NCBI RefSeq assembly: GCF_021390245.1
Contig: NZ_JAJUXH010000002.1
Span: 558,001 to 622,000, forward strand
Direction: 5' to 3'
Length of the DNA stretch: 64,000 bases
DNA from: Dyadobacter sp. CY323
GTDB taxonomy: Bacteria; Bacteroidota; Bacteroidia; Cytophagales; Spirosomataceae
Shown piece after piece: positions 9,384 to 19,580 of this stretch (the first letter of the stretch is position 1; each line of letters begins with the position of its first letter). The notes under the pieces were generated by a model. That model was not told the origin of the DNA. It did not search any database and was given only the letters and a program-made list of their open reading frames with translations. The position numbers and the translations under genes were made by a program.

Positions 9384-12300
9384 ATGAAAAAATATTTCAT
9401 TGCGATATTACTGTGCACATTGTACCTGGGGACATTCGCTCAGCAAACCAATACACGTAATTACGTTATCAAAAAAACGTACAAACAGTCGGGTGCCAAT
9501 TCGGACGACATCAGCAAAGTTATTACGCAGGTTCAATACTTCGATGGCCTCGGAAGGCCAGTGCAAACTGTAACGGTTGGTCAAAGCCCATCCGGACAGG
9601 ATTTCGTTGAGCCAGTTGAATATGACGCCGCGGGGAGGATAGTGAAGAAATATTTGCCGTACGTTGCTGGTGGGAACGGGGCGTATCAGCCCAATGCACT
9701 TTCCGCGGCTGTGAGTTGGTATACCGCTAATAGCGCAGGCCTTCAGGCAGCGGATCTCGGGAGACCATATAATGAAACCATTTACGAACTCTCACCATTA
9801 AGCAGGGCAGCGAACCAGCGGGCACCAGGAAATAAGAGTGCAAATTCCACAGTTAAATACAAGGTCAATACTGCTTCAGAGGTAAAGCGATATGACTATA
9901 CCCCGGCAGGCAACACCATTGCATTCATTGGTTACTATGCCACAGGTACGTTAACCCGCGTGGAATTTACCGACGAACAAGGCAACGTCACCAATGAATA
10001 TACAGACATGCTGGGCCAGATGATCTGCCGACAGACTATCGCCTCTGGCCTGGCAACGCTTTCTACTTATTACGTTTATGACGATCTCGGCTTGTTGAGG
10101 GCCGTGTTACAGCCAAATTATCAGGACAACCCGTCCATTACCAACAGTGCATTTACCTATGATTATGATGACCGTGGCCGGATAGTCGCCAAAAATGTCC
10201 CGGGAGCAGGTAAAACCGAATACGTTTACGATCAATACGACAGGCTGGCCCTGTCCCGCGATGCCAACCAATTGAAACTGGGTGTCTGGGCATTTACCAA
10301 ATTCGATGCGCTTGATCGGCCAGTGCTCACAGGCGAAATCACATCCTCTGCCACCAGGACCGACTGGTCGGTAATCGTTGATGCGCTCACCCAGCATCAT
10401 GAAGATCGTAATAACGCCGCAGTCGTCGGTTACACATTGGATAAAACCGCACCCAAAACTGCCGCCGAAAGCAACATTCTTACAATCACCTTCTATGACG
10501 ATTACGCATTTTCCAAAGCCTCTTATTTCGCGTTCGATAACTTAATAGTGCCTTCTTTCAACGCAAACGTGAAAGGTCAGGTTACTGGTGGGCGCGTACG
10601 TATGCTCCCTGGCAACGCGGCCCAGGACGGTTTTCTTACCAATGTTGTCTACTACGATGCAGAATACCGGCCTGTTCAGTCTACCCGCGACCTTTACGAC
10701 CTAGGAGTAGAGCGGCATGAACGAAGTACGACGGTGTATAAATATGACCTTGCCCCGGTAATAGATGTAGAAGAAACTATTCATTGGCATTCTGGTAGCG
10801 ATGGTTATGGCGTTTTCCGGTCATTCATATATGATCATGCTGATCGCCTATTGGATGTTTATGAACAGGTTAGCGCATCCATAGATATTGTCGATGCGCT
10901 GTCTGTCTCCTATCGATACAATTCATTGGGAAGTTTGCAGAGTAAATGGTTTTATAACGTAGTTGCCAACAAGTACTTGCTACGTACCGACTACACGTAC
11001 AATATCCGGGGTTGGTTAACTGACGGGAAAACAGTTTACAAAAAGGACGCGGGTAGTCCTGACAAAGCATTCTTTGGATTCGGGTTAACTTATGCTAATG
11101 GCAACAATTACACGAATGGGAATATTAGTCAAATGCAATGGATGAAGAAAGATGATGTCGCATTCACAAAAGGACTTTCTTTCAGCTACGATGGGACAAG
11201 CCGCTTCATCGGTTCAACTGGCCTGAATGGATATTTGAATACCGAATCCGGGATCACTTATGATAAAAATGGTAATTTAAAAACCCTTGTCCGGGCTGGG
11301 GCGGCGGTCGACAATCTTACCTATGCTTATTCAGCCAATGACAATAGATTAACCTCATTAACCGATGGCAGTGGCAGTAATCTTGGCGTTAAGAACGGGG
11401 CCAGCAGTTATGGTTATGACGACAATGGCAACGTGACCACAGACGGCAACCGAAGCGCAACTATTACTTATAACTACCTGAATCTGCCCAAAACGGTGAC
11501 AATGAACGGCAAAACGCAAGTTTATGACTATGATGCAGCAGGGGTTAAGCATAAATATGTTTCTGACACACTGACGTTGAAATATGAGGGTCCATTCGAG
11601 TATAGACAAGTTGGCGCAAACAACATTTTGTACCGCGTCTCATTGTCCGAGGGACAAGCCAAGGTGAAAAATGGCACCGCCAAATTCGAATATTATTTAA
11701 AAGATCACCTAGGTAATGTCCGGGTTGTTTTTGATCAGAAGGGTGCAATCAAGCAGCAGACGGATTATTATCCATTTGGACTTTCCGTTAGTACCGATCC
11801 GGCTGGTGTCACACCAGCTATAAGAAATGATAATAACCGACAACTGTATAATGGTAAAGAATTGCAGGTAGGAAGCGGATATTTGGATTACGGGGCGAGA
11901 ATGTATATGCCTGAAGTAGCAAGGTTTGGCTCGGTTGATCGATTTGCGGAAAAGTATACCAACGTTTCTGGTTTCCAATATGCGTTAAATAACCCTATCA
12001 TTAACATTGATATGAATGGCGATAGTGCCTGGAAAATAACGAACCAATGGACTTCTACGTTCATGAAGCAGTTTGCGAAAGAGCTGCCGTCTTATATCCA
12101 GAAATATGAAGCCAGAAAAGATAAGTGCACTTGTGATGATTTAGGGCTTTCCGTGGCAATGGATTTTGCAAAAGATAATCAATTGCCATTCCAGTGGGAA
12201 ACTGAATCCAAGAGTTTTGATGCTGCATCAGACGAATACTCCGACTATAGTACTTTTTCTCATGACGTAAAAGCAACCTCCGGAGCCCCTGATTTCCAGA

Positions 12301-12650
12301 ATAGCGAAAATACCGTTTCCCTCAATCCCAAGGATGCAAATACGGGTTCAATACTTCTGAATGTGAAACAAAGTACCGGCAGAGCTCACCATGTACAAAT
12401 GATTATGGGAAGAAGTAATGACGGGAATAGCTTGTTAATTAAGCAGGGAAATTTTAATAGCTTAGGTAGAGTTTTAGGTTCCGATGACCCAAGTTCTATG
12501 CGTTATCTAGGGGTGGGTATCCAGACTGGAACATACAACCAAAAAAAAGATATTTGGAGAAATATTACCAATGGCACGACAAGAAACAACTTTTCTTCAG
12601 GAGAGCGACTTATCTATAAAGCCTTTAACTTTCAAAATTGGAACAAGTAG
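9384..12650 (+). CDS. RHS repeat protein with DUF6443 N-terminus and variable C-terminal toxin tip
   Basis: The 1,088-aa protein starts with a signal peptide (KKYFIAILLCTLYLGTFAQ). A DUF6443 domain follows (VQYFDGLGRPVQTVTVGQSP, EYDAAGRIVKKYLPY), then many YD repeats such as YVYDDLGLLRAV and YDYDDRGRIVAKNVPG. The RHS-associated core is near residues 770-880 (YYLKDHLGNVRVVFD, LDYGARMYMPEVARFGSVD, FQYALNNPIINIDMNGD). After this core the sequence changes character: the last ~205 residues (from SAWKITNQW) form a polymorphic tip of unrecognised family, rich in D and S with an AHHVQMIMG segment. By analogy with known RHS proteins the tip is a toxin. There is no T9SS domain of its own. A small membrane gene follows at once. 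Confidence 0.88.
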   Translation: MKKYFIAILLCTLYLGTFAQQTNTRNYVIKKTYKQSGANSDDISKVITQVQYFDGLGRPVQTVTVGQSPSGQDFVEPVEYDAAGRIVKKYLPYVAGGNGAYQPNALSAAVSWYTANSAGLQAADLGRPYNETIYELSPLSRAANQRAPGNKSANSTVKYKVNTASEVKRYDYTPAGNTIAFIGYYATGTLTRVEFTDEQGNVTNEYTDMLGQMICRQTIASGLATLSTYYVYDDLGLLRAVLQPNYQDNPSITNSAFTYDYDDRGRIVAKNVPGAGKTEYVYDQYDRLALSRDANQLKLGVWAFTKFDALDRPVLTGEITSSATRTDWSVIVDALTQHHEDRNNAAVVGYTLDKTAPKTAAESNILTITFYDDYAFSKASYFAFDNLIVPSFNANVKGQVTGGRVRMLPGNAAQDGFLTNVVYYDAEYRPVQSTRDLYDLGVERHERSTTVYKYDLAPVIDVEETIHWHSGSDGYGVFRSFIYDHADRLLDVYEQVSASIDIVDALSVSYRYNSLGSLQSKWFYNVVANKYLLRTDYTYNIRGWLTDGKTVYKKDAGSPDKAFFGFGLTYANGNNYTNGNISQMQWMKKDDVAFTKGLSFSYDGTSRFIGSTGLNGYLNTESGITYDKNGNLKTLVRAGAAVDNLTYAYSANDNRLTSLTDGSGSNLGVKNGASSYGYDDNGNVTTDGNRSATITYNYLNLPKTVTMNGKTQVYDYDAAGVKHKYVSDTLTLKYEGPFEYRQVGANNILYRVSLSEGQAKVKNGTAKFEYYLKDHLGNVRVVFDQKGAIKQQTDYYPFGLSVSTDPAGVTPAIRNDNNRQLYNGKELQVGSGYLDYGARMYMPEVARFGSVDRFAEKYTNVSGFQYALNNPIINIDMNGDSAWKITNQWTSTFMKQFAKELPSYIQKYEARKDKCTCDDLGLSVAMDFAKDNQLPFQWETESKSFDAASDEYSDYSTFSHDVKATSGAPDFQNSENTVSLNPKDANTGSILLNVKQSTGRAHHVQMIMGRSNDGNSLLIKQGNFNSLGRVLGSDDPSSMRYLGVGIQTGTYNQKKDIWRNITNGTTRNNFSSGERLIYKAFNFQNWNK

Positions 12651-12652
12651 AC

Positions 12653-12913
12653 ATGAAACATATTCTTTTCAATATCATTGGAATAGTAGCGTATGGAGTT
12701 TTGCTTTATGGAGCAAAAACAGGATTGTTTAATGTTCCTCAAAGTTTAACCGTATTGGATATTCTATATGTCTTAGAATTAATAATATTCGGTCATATTT
12801 TGTTCATGGTATTTTTCTTAAAATCAGGAAGACAAAAGCTGCTAGGAATTCTCTTGTCTATCTTTTTTTTAATTCTGATATTCTCAACCATTAGTAGATT
12901 CAATCCTTTTTAA
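12653..12913 (+). CDS. Small three-helix membrane protein, candidate immunity protein
   Basis: The ATG at 12653 lies 2 nt after the RHS stop and gives an 86-aa protein; an earlier TTG at 12638 would overlap the RHS gene. Three hydrophobic helices cover almost the whole length (HILFNIIGIVAYGVLLYG, DILYVLELIIFGHILFMVFF, LLGILLSIFFLILIFSTI). Position directly after a polymorphic toxin tip is the classic place for the cognate immunity gene. A membrane immunity protein suggests the toxin acts on or enters through the inner membrane. The role rests on position only. Confidence 0.6.
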   Translation: MKHILFNIIGIVAYGVLLYGAKTGLFNVPQSLTVLDILYVLELIIFGHILFMVFFLKSGRQKLLGILLSIFFLILIFSTISRFNPF

Positions 12914-12947
12914 TTTAAGTGCCGAACCAATTTTAGCTAAGGATAAA

Positions 12948-13701
12948 TGGTGATCCAGCAAATGTCACTGCGGCCGTCAGAAACAATATAATTGTTATCA
13001 CTTCGTCGGTAAAGAATTGCAGTAGGAAGCGGATATCTGGAGTACGGAGTGAGGATGTACATGCCGGAAATTGATAGAATGAACGCGGTAGATGAAGCGG
13101 CAATCTGTTTCAAAGTATGTCTCCATACGGTTATGGATTAAATAACCCGCTTTTGATATTGATCCTTCCGGAGATACTTCATTCAATGTAAATGATTTGG
13201 CAAAGAATTGAGAGAAATTCAACTCGAAACAGGACAATGTGAATTTAAACGAAGTAAGTGTGGTCAGGCCCGGCTATCAGAAACAACTGGATCAGATGTA
13301 TTTCAAGACTATGACAAATTCAGCCCATGGCTTCCCGACGCATACGAAATGCAGGTCAATGCCTCCGCCAGCGGTATTTTTGGAGAAGCTGGGTTTAGCG
13401 CCGGAGTGGCTATGGACAGCTGCGGTATTGCTCCTTTTATTTCAGCTGGAACTGTAGTTGGTGTGGCGCCGCCTGGGATTGATTTTTCGCTTCAGTTTAC
13501 AATGAGTGAGCGAGTGAACCTGCTTAAAAAACATACCGACTTGAGTTTTGTTAATGGAGCAGATATCGGTGAAACAATTGGAGCAGGTTGAGTTTTAGTA
13601 AGGCGCAAACAGCTATTAATAACCACTCGCTTTCTTTGAATCCCTATTGATACAAAACCTACGGCGTTGGATTAGGACTTGGATCTGCGCTTGGTTATAA
13701 A
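12948..13701 (+). pseudogene. Orphan, decayed RHS C-terminal tip
   Basis: The DNA at 13008-13060 closely repeats the RHS core end at about 11850-11910 (GGTAAAGAATTGCAG then TAGGAAGCGGATAT), with one base lost after the CAG. Read across frames it encodes DPANVTAAVRNN, then VGSGYLEYGVRMYMPEIDRMN, YGYGLNNP and DIDPSGDTSFNVNDL, followed by a different tip: a hydrophobic Gly/Ala-rich stretch (GIFGEAGFSAGVAMDSCGIA) and a final VGLGLGSALGYK. Several frameshifts and stops make it non-functional as a whole. This is the typical debris of a displaced RHS tip cassette. An intact 127-codon frame at 13208-13591 lies within it but probably is not translated by itself. Confidence 0.75.
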
Positions 13702-13747
13702 TGACACACTCATTCACAAGGTCATATCAACTTAAAATCACCGACAA

Positions 13748-14104
13748 ATGAAAAGCTATCAAAAACTAGCACTTGGTTTGTTTATCTCAGGAATTGCGCT
13801 GTCATGTAATAGGGAGGCATCTTGTGAGGAGGCTGCCGAATCATACCGGAGGCAATTTGTCGACATAATTGTTGATAGAAATTCGAATAACGCTTATAGC
13901 ATGAGACTTGATGGTCGTGATACAAAATCAGGTAGATGAATAGCTTTTATAAGGCAGAATTTTACTTGGGCTCAAGACATTATCAAAAAAATATCGATAG
14001 GCGATACCGTAGTCAAACACAAAGGTGAACTTAAATGTTACATCCACAAAAAGGATAAGGTTCTGGTATTCCCGTTTGAATGTAAAGGCAAGGTTTATGA
14101 ATAG
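13748..14104 (+). pseudogene. Lipoprotein gene interrupted by one in-frame stop
   Basis: The frame starts MKSYQKLALGLFISGIALSCNRE, a lipoprotein signal peptide with a lipobox Cys at residue 20. Translation stops at a TGA at 13937-13939. The same frame continues without interruption as IAFIRQNFTWAQDIIKKISI, then GDTVVKHKGELKCYIHKKDK, to a TAG at 14102. Read through, it would be a 118-aa lipoprotein. A single substitution explains the break. I do not recognise the family. It may have been an immunity or accessory gene of the displaced RHS tip just upstream. Confidence 0.7.
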
Positions 14105-14170
14105 CGTCAATTATTCGATTTCATAATCAAATTTTCCCATATCTAAATAATAACAAATAAATAGTCACAC

Positions 14171-14982
14171 ATGAAAAATCAATTATAACACCACTCACTA
14201 ATCGCATCTATTTAGCGTTGATCGTCTTCGGATGTAAAATGGATGCAGACCCGAGCAAACAAATTGAGAAATGCAGACTTACTTCTTTTGTGACTAGCAG
14301 CATCCCGATTTACATGATATATGATAATGAAAAAACGCTTACTAGCGGAAACTATTTTAGCCCTGGTAATACTGAAGTGAGATATGATCACGATAGCCAG
14401 AGATGCCTAAGTAAAGTGGTCGTTGTGGGCAATTTGGTTTTGGGAGATACTCTTTTAGCTGAATATACTTATGAAGGAAATCGTTTGAAAACGCTTAAAC
14501 AATATGGGCGTCAGTATGATATAAACGGAGGTCCTAGCAAGAAATCTATCATGAACTGCAAGTTATATTATAACCAAAGTGACCTGCCCGATTCAATGCA
14601 AGTCATAAACTCACTGCTGGATTCGACCGGAAAAGAACATAATTCCGAGCCTTTACGTCTTGATAGATTTTTTTTCGACGGTGGTGATAACCTCACCAAG
14701 CAAGAGACATATATCGAGGACGTTAATACAAGGTACGTGCTTGTCGCTTCCAGGTATCATACCTACGATAACAAGCCTAACTATTTGAAAAAATTGAAAC
14801 AAATATACTTTTTGATTGATCAATCCATTCCATATATGTTTTCAAAAAATAATCTACTGTCTACCCGCCACGAAAGCCCAGGGAAGCCCTCTTGGGAAAT
14901 TTCCTATGAAATTACATATGATGGCGATCTGGTGAAAAATGACGGCATGCGTTTCTCTGAAATGAAATGGTCCTGCGATTAA
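14171..14982 (+). pseudogene. Lipoprotein with YD-like repeats, frameshift in the signal peptide
   Basis: The body (14218-14982, about 250 aa) is an open frame with sequences such as EYTYEGNRLKTLKQYG and EISYEITYDGDLVKND, resembling Bacteroidota lipoproteins with YD-type repeats. In this frame no ATG precedes it; the usable start would be a TTG inside a lipobox-like stretch (LIVFGCK). An ATG at 14171 in another frame reads MKNQ before a stop. Joining the frames with one missing base would give MKNQ-ITPLTNRIYLALIVFGCK, a normal lipoprotein signal peptide. So it is either a frameshifted gene or one with a rare start (ATT at 14182). Function is unknown. Confidence 0.55.
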
Positions 14983-15089
14983 ATTGTAGGTTTTAAGTTT
15001 AAATTCGTCTCCTATAAAGTTTGCCCCCGCGTTACCTTTTCAACTGATTACCGTATCAAGTAAAGTAGATACCGTAAATCAAAACCACA

Positions 15090-16225
15090 ATGAAAAGGAA
15101 ATACCTATTTTCGCACAGAGGCAGCTTGTTGATGTTGATCGCCGCGCTGCTTTTTACATTCAAAACCTTCGCCCAGGAAAATTTCCAGGTTAAATGGTCG
15201 ATGGATTACACCCAGGCCGGCGTGTCCAGTCATGCCAATTTTACCCCGGCCAATGCAAGCCTAATGGGCGGGGCAAATACATATACATTACCCAACGTTT
15301 ATAGTCCGGGCGATGCCATAGTCGCGGGATACCTCACCCGACCTTGGCCCCCGAGTTTTTCGCCGGCACGCTGCATGGAATTTACATTCACCGCCAATTC
15401 ATTCAAATACAACATTTCCTCCATTTCATTCCGGCTCCGGCGGTCCGGCGAGGGGGCCAGGCAGATTAGGGTTCGGTCGGGTATGGACAATTTTGCTGCC
15501 GACCTCGGTTCATTTACGATTGTTGCTCCCAATCAATTTAACTCTTACACGATTCCCGTCAACTTTGCGAACCTTACCGACAACACGTTTTCCCTGCGAA
15601 TATTCGGCTCCAATCCGGACAGCATTTACGGAACGCTCTGGTTCGACGAGATCATCATCAATGGCCAGGTATTAGCAATCATTTTACCCATCGAGCTAAC
15701 TTATTTCAAAGCAAAACAAAATGAAAAAGCAATGCAGCTTTCTTGGGAGACGATCTGGGAAAAGAATAGTAAAGAATTTGTCATCGAAAGAAGTCCCGAT
15801 TTGAAACAATTTCATGCGATCGGAACAGTGGACGCGTCCGGCGAAACAGCTGGCAGAACGTGGTACGAATATGATGACCAAAACCCCATTGCGGGAGTCA
15901 GTTATTACCGGCTGCGCATGACAGACCGGGACGGAAGCTTCGCATTATCAAAAGTAATTGATGCCAATATGCAGGATGACGCCGACTTTTTACAAGTTCA
16001 GCCAATCCTTCATCTCCTGAAAAAATTACAATTTCGGGGCAAAATATCGATTTAAACTTACTGAAGTTAACAGACGAGGCAGGTCGCCCCATTCCCTTTC
16101 ATGCTGAATCGATTGACAAAAACCGGGTCAACGTATACCCACGACAAAGGCTGAAAGCAGGGCTGTACGTTATAACATATCAAAAATATGGGCGCAAAGA
16201 ACATGTTAAAATACTAGTTCCATAA
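15090..16225 (+). pseudogene. T9SS-secreted protein, frameshifted before its sorting domain
   Basis: The first frame (15090-16055) has a signal peptide (SLLMLIAALLFTFKTFAQ), a jellyroll-like domain, and the usual pre-CTD block (LPIELTYFKAKQNEKAMQLSWET, here in pieces) up to ADFLQVQP. There the frame is lost near 16002-16006. The other frame continues with NPSSPEKITISGQNIDL, then GLYVITYQKYGRKEHVKILVP, ending at 16225, which is a T9SS type A sorting domain. One deleted base splits the gene. As read, the product would have an intact signal peptide but no T9SS signal, so it would stay in the periplasm. Function of the main domain is unknown. Confidence 0.75.
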
Positions 16226-16322
16226 ATGATTCTGCGTTTAATTTGTATAGAGTAAGTTTAAATACGAGCGACAAACCGTCGTTATTTTACCAACGTTCAG
16301 AATAAATTAAGGCACAAAGCCT

Positions 16323-17534
16323 ATGTTGAAAAAAGTGCAGCCGAAAGTGTGGTGGATGGCAGCTGCTATCCTGGTTATTCTGGTGATCTCATGGGGTTTA
16401 GTGAGAAAAAGCAAGTCAGAAACCGAAATGGAGGTGGTTCGCGGCAAAGCAATTTCAAAGCTTGATCCCGTAGCTATCAAGAACCCGGATGCGCTTACGG
16501 CACTCAAAATTTCCAAGATCGAGGAGATTTTCAGAAAAAAGAAACGGGCAGGTTTTAATGGAAATGTGTTGATCGTCCAGAAAGGCCAGATATTGTATCA
16601 GAATTCGTTCGGTTTTGCCCATATCAAAGAAAAAGATACACTTACCAGCGCCTCGCGGTTTCAGCTGGCGTCTCTTTCAAAGCCTTTCACGGCTATTGCA
16701 ATTCTGAAACTGATCCAGGAGGGACGTGTTGCATTAGACGATTCGGTGCAGCGATTTTTTCCTGAATTTCCGTATCATGGTGTGAAGGTGGATATGCTGC
16801 TGAGCCACCGCAGCGGGCTTCCCAATTACATTTATTCGTTTGATGATAGTGTTCGCCACGGCAAAAAGTATCCGGATAACATGGATATTCTGGACTGGTA
16901 CGCCAAGGTAGTGCCTACTCCAACCCCATATAACAGGCCCGGAAGGTCATTCAATTACTGCAATACCAATTACTGTGTGCTCGCCGCGATTGTTGAAAAG
17001 GTCACCGGCGCGCCATTTGGCCAGTATCTCAATGACCAGATCTTTGCGCCGCTCGGCATGCTCAATACATTTCTGGTGACGGATACCACATCCGCCGCTA
17101 CCGTAAACCGGACTGTCGGGCATCAATATGGCCGCCGGTTGGAAAAGGATTACTACGACGATGTGGTCGGCGACAAAGGCCTGTACTCCACAACTGGCGA
17201 CATTTACCGGTTTTATAATGGGCTCACCCAGGGTCTGTTACTCGACAAAAAACTGCTGGATGAGGCTTTCAAACCCAGAAGTTTCGAGCGCGCAGGCATT
17301 CGAAATTACGGCTACGGCTTCCGAATGCATACAAAAGAAGACAATACGCCCCGTTTTATTTACCATGGCGGCTGGTGGAAAGGTTACAATACCATGCTGT
17401 GGGTTTGCCCCGAAGATGAGGCCGTGATCATTGTTTTAGGAAATTCCTATAATCGATCAACTTACGATCTCAAAGAATTGCTCGCCGCGATCCACGGAAC
17501 GGACAAAATCGAGGACATCGAGAAAGACATCTAG
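16323..17534 (+). CDS. Serine hydrolase, beta-lactamase/PBP4-like family
   Basis: The 403-aa protein has a single N-terminal membrane anchor (WWMAAAILVILVISWGLV). The class C beta-lactamase-like fold follows: SxxK motif S117-L-S-K120 in FQLASLSKPFTAIAIL, the second motif Y212-C-N, and a third region near YHGGWWKGYNT in place of KTG. DMLLSHRSGLPNY is a typical segment. Enzymes of this group are esterases, peptidases or beta-lactamases; the family motifs do not separate these. The catalytic domain should face the periplasm. Confidence 0.85.
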   Translation: MLKKVQPKVWWMAAAILVILVISWGLVRKSKSETEMEVVRGKAISKLDPVAIKNPDALTALKISKIEEIFRKKKRAGFNGNVLIVQKGQILYQNSFGFAHIKEKDTLTSASRFQLASLSKPFTAIAILKLIQEGRVALDDSVQRFFPEFPYHGVKVDMLLSHRSGLPNYIYSFDDSVRHGKKYPDNMDILDWYAKVVPTPTPYNRPGRSFNYCNTNYCVLAAIVEKVTGAPFGQYLNDQIFAPLGMLNTFLVTDTTSAATVNRTVGHQYGRRLEKDYYDDVVGDKGLYSTTGDIYRFYNGLTQGLLLDKKLLDEAFKPRSFERAGIRNYGYGFRMHTKEDNTPRFIYHGGWWKGYNTMLWVCPEDEAVIIVLGNSYNRSTYDLKELLAAIHGTDKIEDIEKDI

Positions 17535-17594
17535 CTTGTTTGAATTCGGCAGCGAATTCAGGATATTTGCCGAATAAACGAATTCCAGCACCTC

Positions 17595-19547
17595 ATGCCC
17601 GATTCCACATACATTTTACCTGCATATGTGCTGTTGGGCTTGCCTTTTTTTGCTTTTCTGATCCTCTGGCTTGCCGGGAAAAATCTCAATAAACTAGCTG
17701 GCTGGGCCGGCGCACTCATTACCGCCACCGGACTTTTTGTTAGTATAAAATATGCCGATCCCGGTATGCTGCATGTCGTTCATTTCAACTGGCTGACAAT
17801 CGGCAGCACCTCCATAGACCTCCCTTTCCGATTCGATACCCTCAGCTTCGTCATGCTGATTGTCGTGCATTTTGTTGCATTACTTGTCCAAATATACTCC
17901 ACAGCTTACATGCATGGAGACAAAAATCTCCATCGCTATTTCGCATTCATACAGCTATTCCTTTTTTCGATGATCGGCATAGTGCTTTCCGGGAGCTTGC
18001 TGGTGATGTACATTTTCTGGGAACTCGTCGGGCTTTCTTCTTACCTGCTGATTGGCTTCTGGTACTTCAAACCCAGGGCTGTTTGGGCTGCGCAAAAAGC
18101 GTTTGTACTCAACAGAATCGGTGACGCCGCGTTTTTAACCGGTATTTTAATGCTGTTTTACTATATAGGTTCTACCGACTTTGAGGTACTTGCATTAGAA
18201 GTCAACCACTTGGACACGGGCATTTTGACGGCAATTGGACTTTGCCTTTTTGGGGGCTGCATGGGGAAATCGGCACAATTTCCACTTTCGGGATGGTTGC
18301 CCGACGCCATGGAAGGTCCTACCCCGGTTTCGGCACTCATTCACGCTGCTACCATGGTTGCTGCCGGGATTTTTTTATTGGCAAGAATCGCCTTTTTACT
18401 GACGATCGACGCCCAACTGGTGATCTTGATCATCGGGACCATCACCATGCTGATCGGCGCATTCAAAGCCATGACCGCCTGGGATATCAAACGCGTACTC
18501 GCCTATTCTACCATGTCGCAACTGGGATTAATGGTGATCGCGGTGGGTTTTGGAAGCTGGCAAACCGCATTATTCCATCTGGTAACACATGCTTTTTTCA
18601 AAGCCGGACTATTCCTTTCCGCAGGATCCGTAATCCACGCAGTAATGCCGTCACATGCCGATGAATCGTTCGATCCGCAGGATATGCGCACTATGGGTGG
18701 CTTGCGAAAAGCATTACCGATTACCTTTTTGTGTTTTTCGATATGCGCCGCTGCATTAGCTGGATTACCTTTCTTCTCCGGTTTTTTATCCAAAGACGCC
18801 ATCATTACCGAAGGATTTTTGTGGGCCTCCAACTTCGGATTGTTCGGTTACCTGTTCCCGGTACTCGTTATTTTCTCGGCCGGCCTCACCGCCTATTATA
18901 TGAACAGGCAGATCTGGCTGGTGTTTTTCGGTGATCAAAGATTTAATGCTTCCCCAAATGTCCATCCACACGAATCTCCAATTGCGATGTGGCTTCCAAT
19001 GGGTGTTTTATCAGCATTATCTATATTTTTCTGGTTCTCATTCAACCCGTTTAATGCATCTGGCTGGTTCCTGCATTTCATTGGTGTGAATGAAGCTGCG
19101 CATTTATCATGGGTACCCATTATCGCCAGTGCTACTACATTTCTCGCTATTTTTCTGGCTTACAGACAAATGAAAGCACCAGATCCATTCGGAGTAAATG
19201 GTTCTAAAACAGCTCCTGAAACCGAGAAACTTAGCTGGCTTCGCGACTATTCCCAGGAACATTACTTTATCATCCCATTCAGTTTTATTACAAACTATTT
19301 AATGCGGATTGAAAAACGGATCGTGGACCGGTTTGTCGATCTTGTTGCGAAAAGCAGCGTGGTTTTTGCACACGTCATCAGCTGGGTCGACCGGACTTTT
19401 GTTGACGGTGGGGTTCATTTGACGGTCTTTTCAATACGTTCGGCCGGGCAGGCTGTAAGAAGCGCCCAAAACGGGAAAATTCAGTCCTATTTTATTGTAA
19501 CTGCAATGGGCGTGTTTTTACTGATTTTATGGCTGGTCGTCATGTAG
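17595..19547 (+). CDS. nuoL: NADH-quinone oxidoreductase subunit L
   Basis: The protein has 650 aa and about 15-16 hydrophobic helices. Conserved antiporter-type residues are visible: the Glu in FWELVGLSSYLLIG and the block GKSAQFPLSGWLPDAMEGPTP with its Lys, followed by SALIHAATMV. The C-terminal amphipathic stretch and last helix (YFIVTAMGVFLLILWLVV) are present. NuoL is the distal proton-pumping subunit of complex I. nuoM follows after 33 bp, but nuoK and nuoN are not next to the pair. Confidence 0.95.
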   Translation: MPDSTYILPAYVLLGLPFFAFLILWLAGKNLNKLAGWAGALITATGLFVSIKYADPGMLHVVHFNWLTIGSTSIDLPFRFDTLSFVMLIVVHFVALLVQIYSTAYMHGDKNLHRYFAFIQLFLFSMIGIVLSGSLLVMYIFWELVGLSSYLLIGFWYFKPRAVWAAQKAFVLNRIGDAAFLTGILMLFYYIGSTDFEVLALEVNHLDTGILTAIGLCLFGGCMGKSAQFPLSGWLPDAMEGPTPVSALIHAATMVAAGIFLLARIAFLLTIDAQLVILIIGTITMLIGAFKAMTAWDIKRVLAYSTMSQLGLMVIAVGFGSWQTALFHLVTHAFFKAGLFLSAGSVIHAVMPSHADESFDPQDMRTMGGLRKALPITFLCFSICAAALAGLPFFSGFLSKDAIITEGFLWASNFGLFGYLFPVLVIFSAGLTAYYMNRQIWLVFFGDQRFNASPNVHPHESPIAMWLPMGVLSALSIFFWFSFNPFNASGWFLHFIGVNEAAHLSWVPIIASATTFLAIFLAYRQMKAPDPFGVNGSKTAPETEKLSWLRDYSQEHYFIIPFSFITNYLMRIEKRIVDRFVDLVAKSSVVFAHVISWVDRTFVDGGVHLTVFSIRSAGQAVRSAQNGKIQSYFIVTAMGVFLLILWLVVM

Positions 19548-19580
19548 TGTGTGCTAATGCTATTTTTAAATTAATGCTTG

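Noticed and set aside
13208..13591. 127-codon frame as an independent gene
   Set aside because: It lies within the decayed RHS tip and its C-terminal half continues that tip in another frame.
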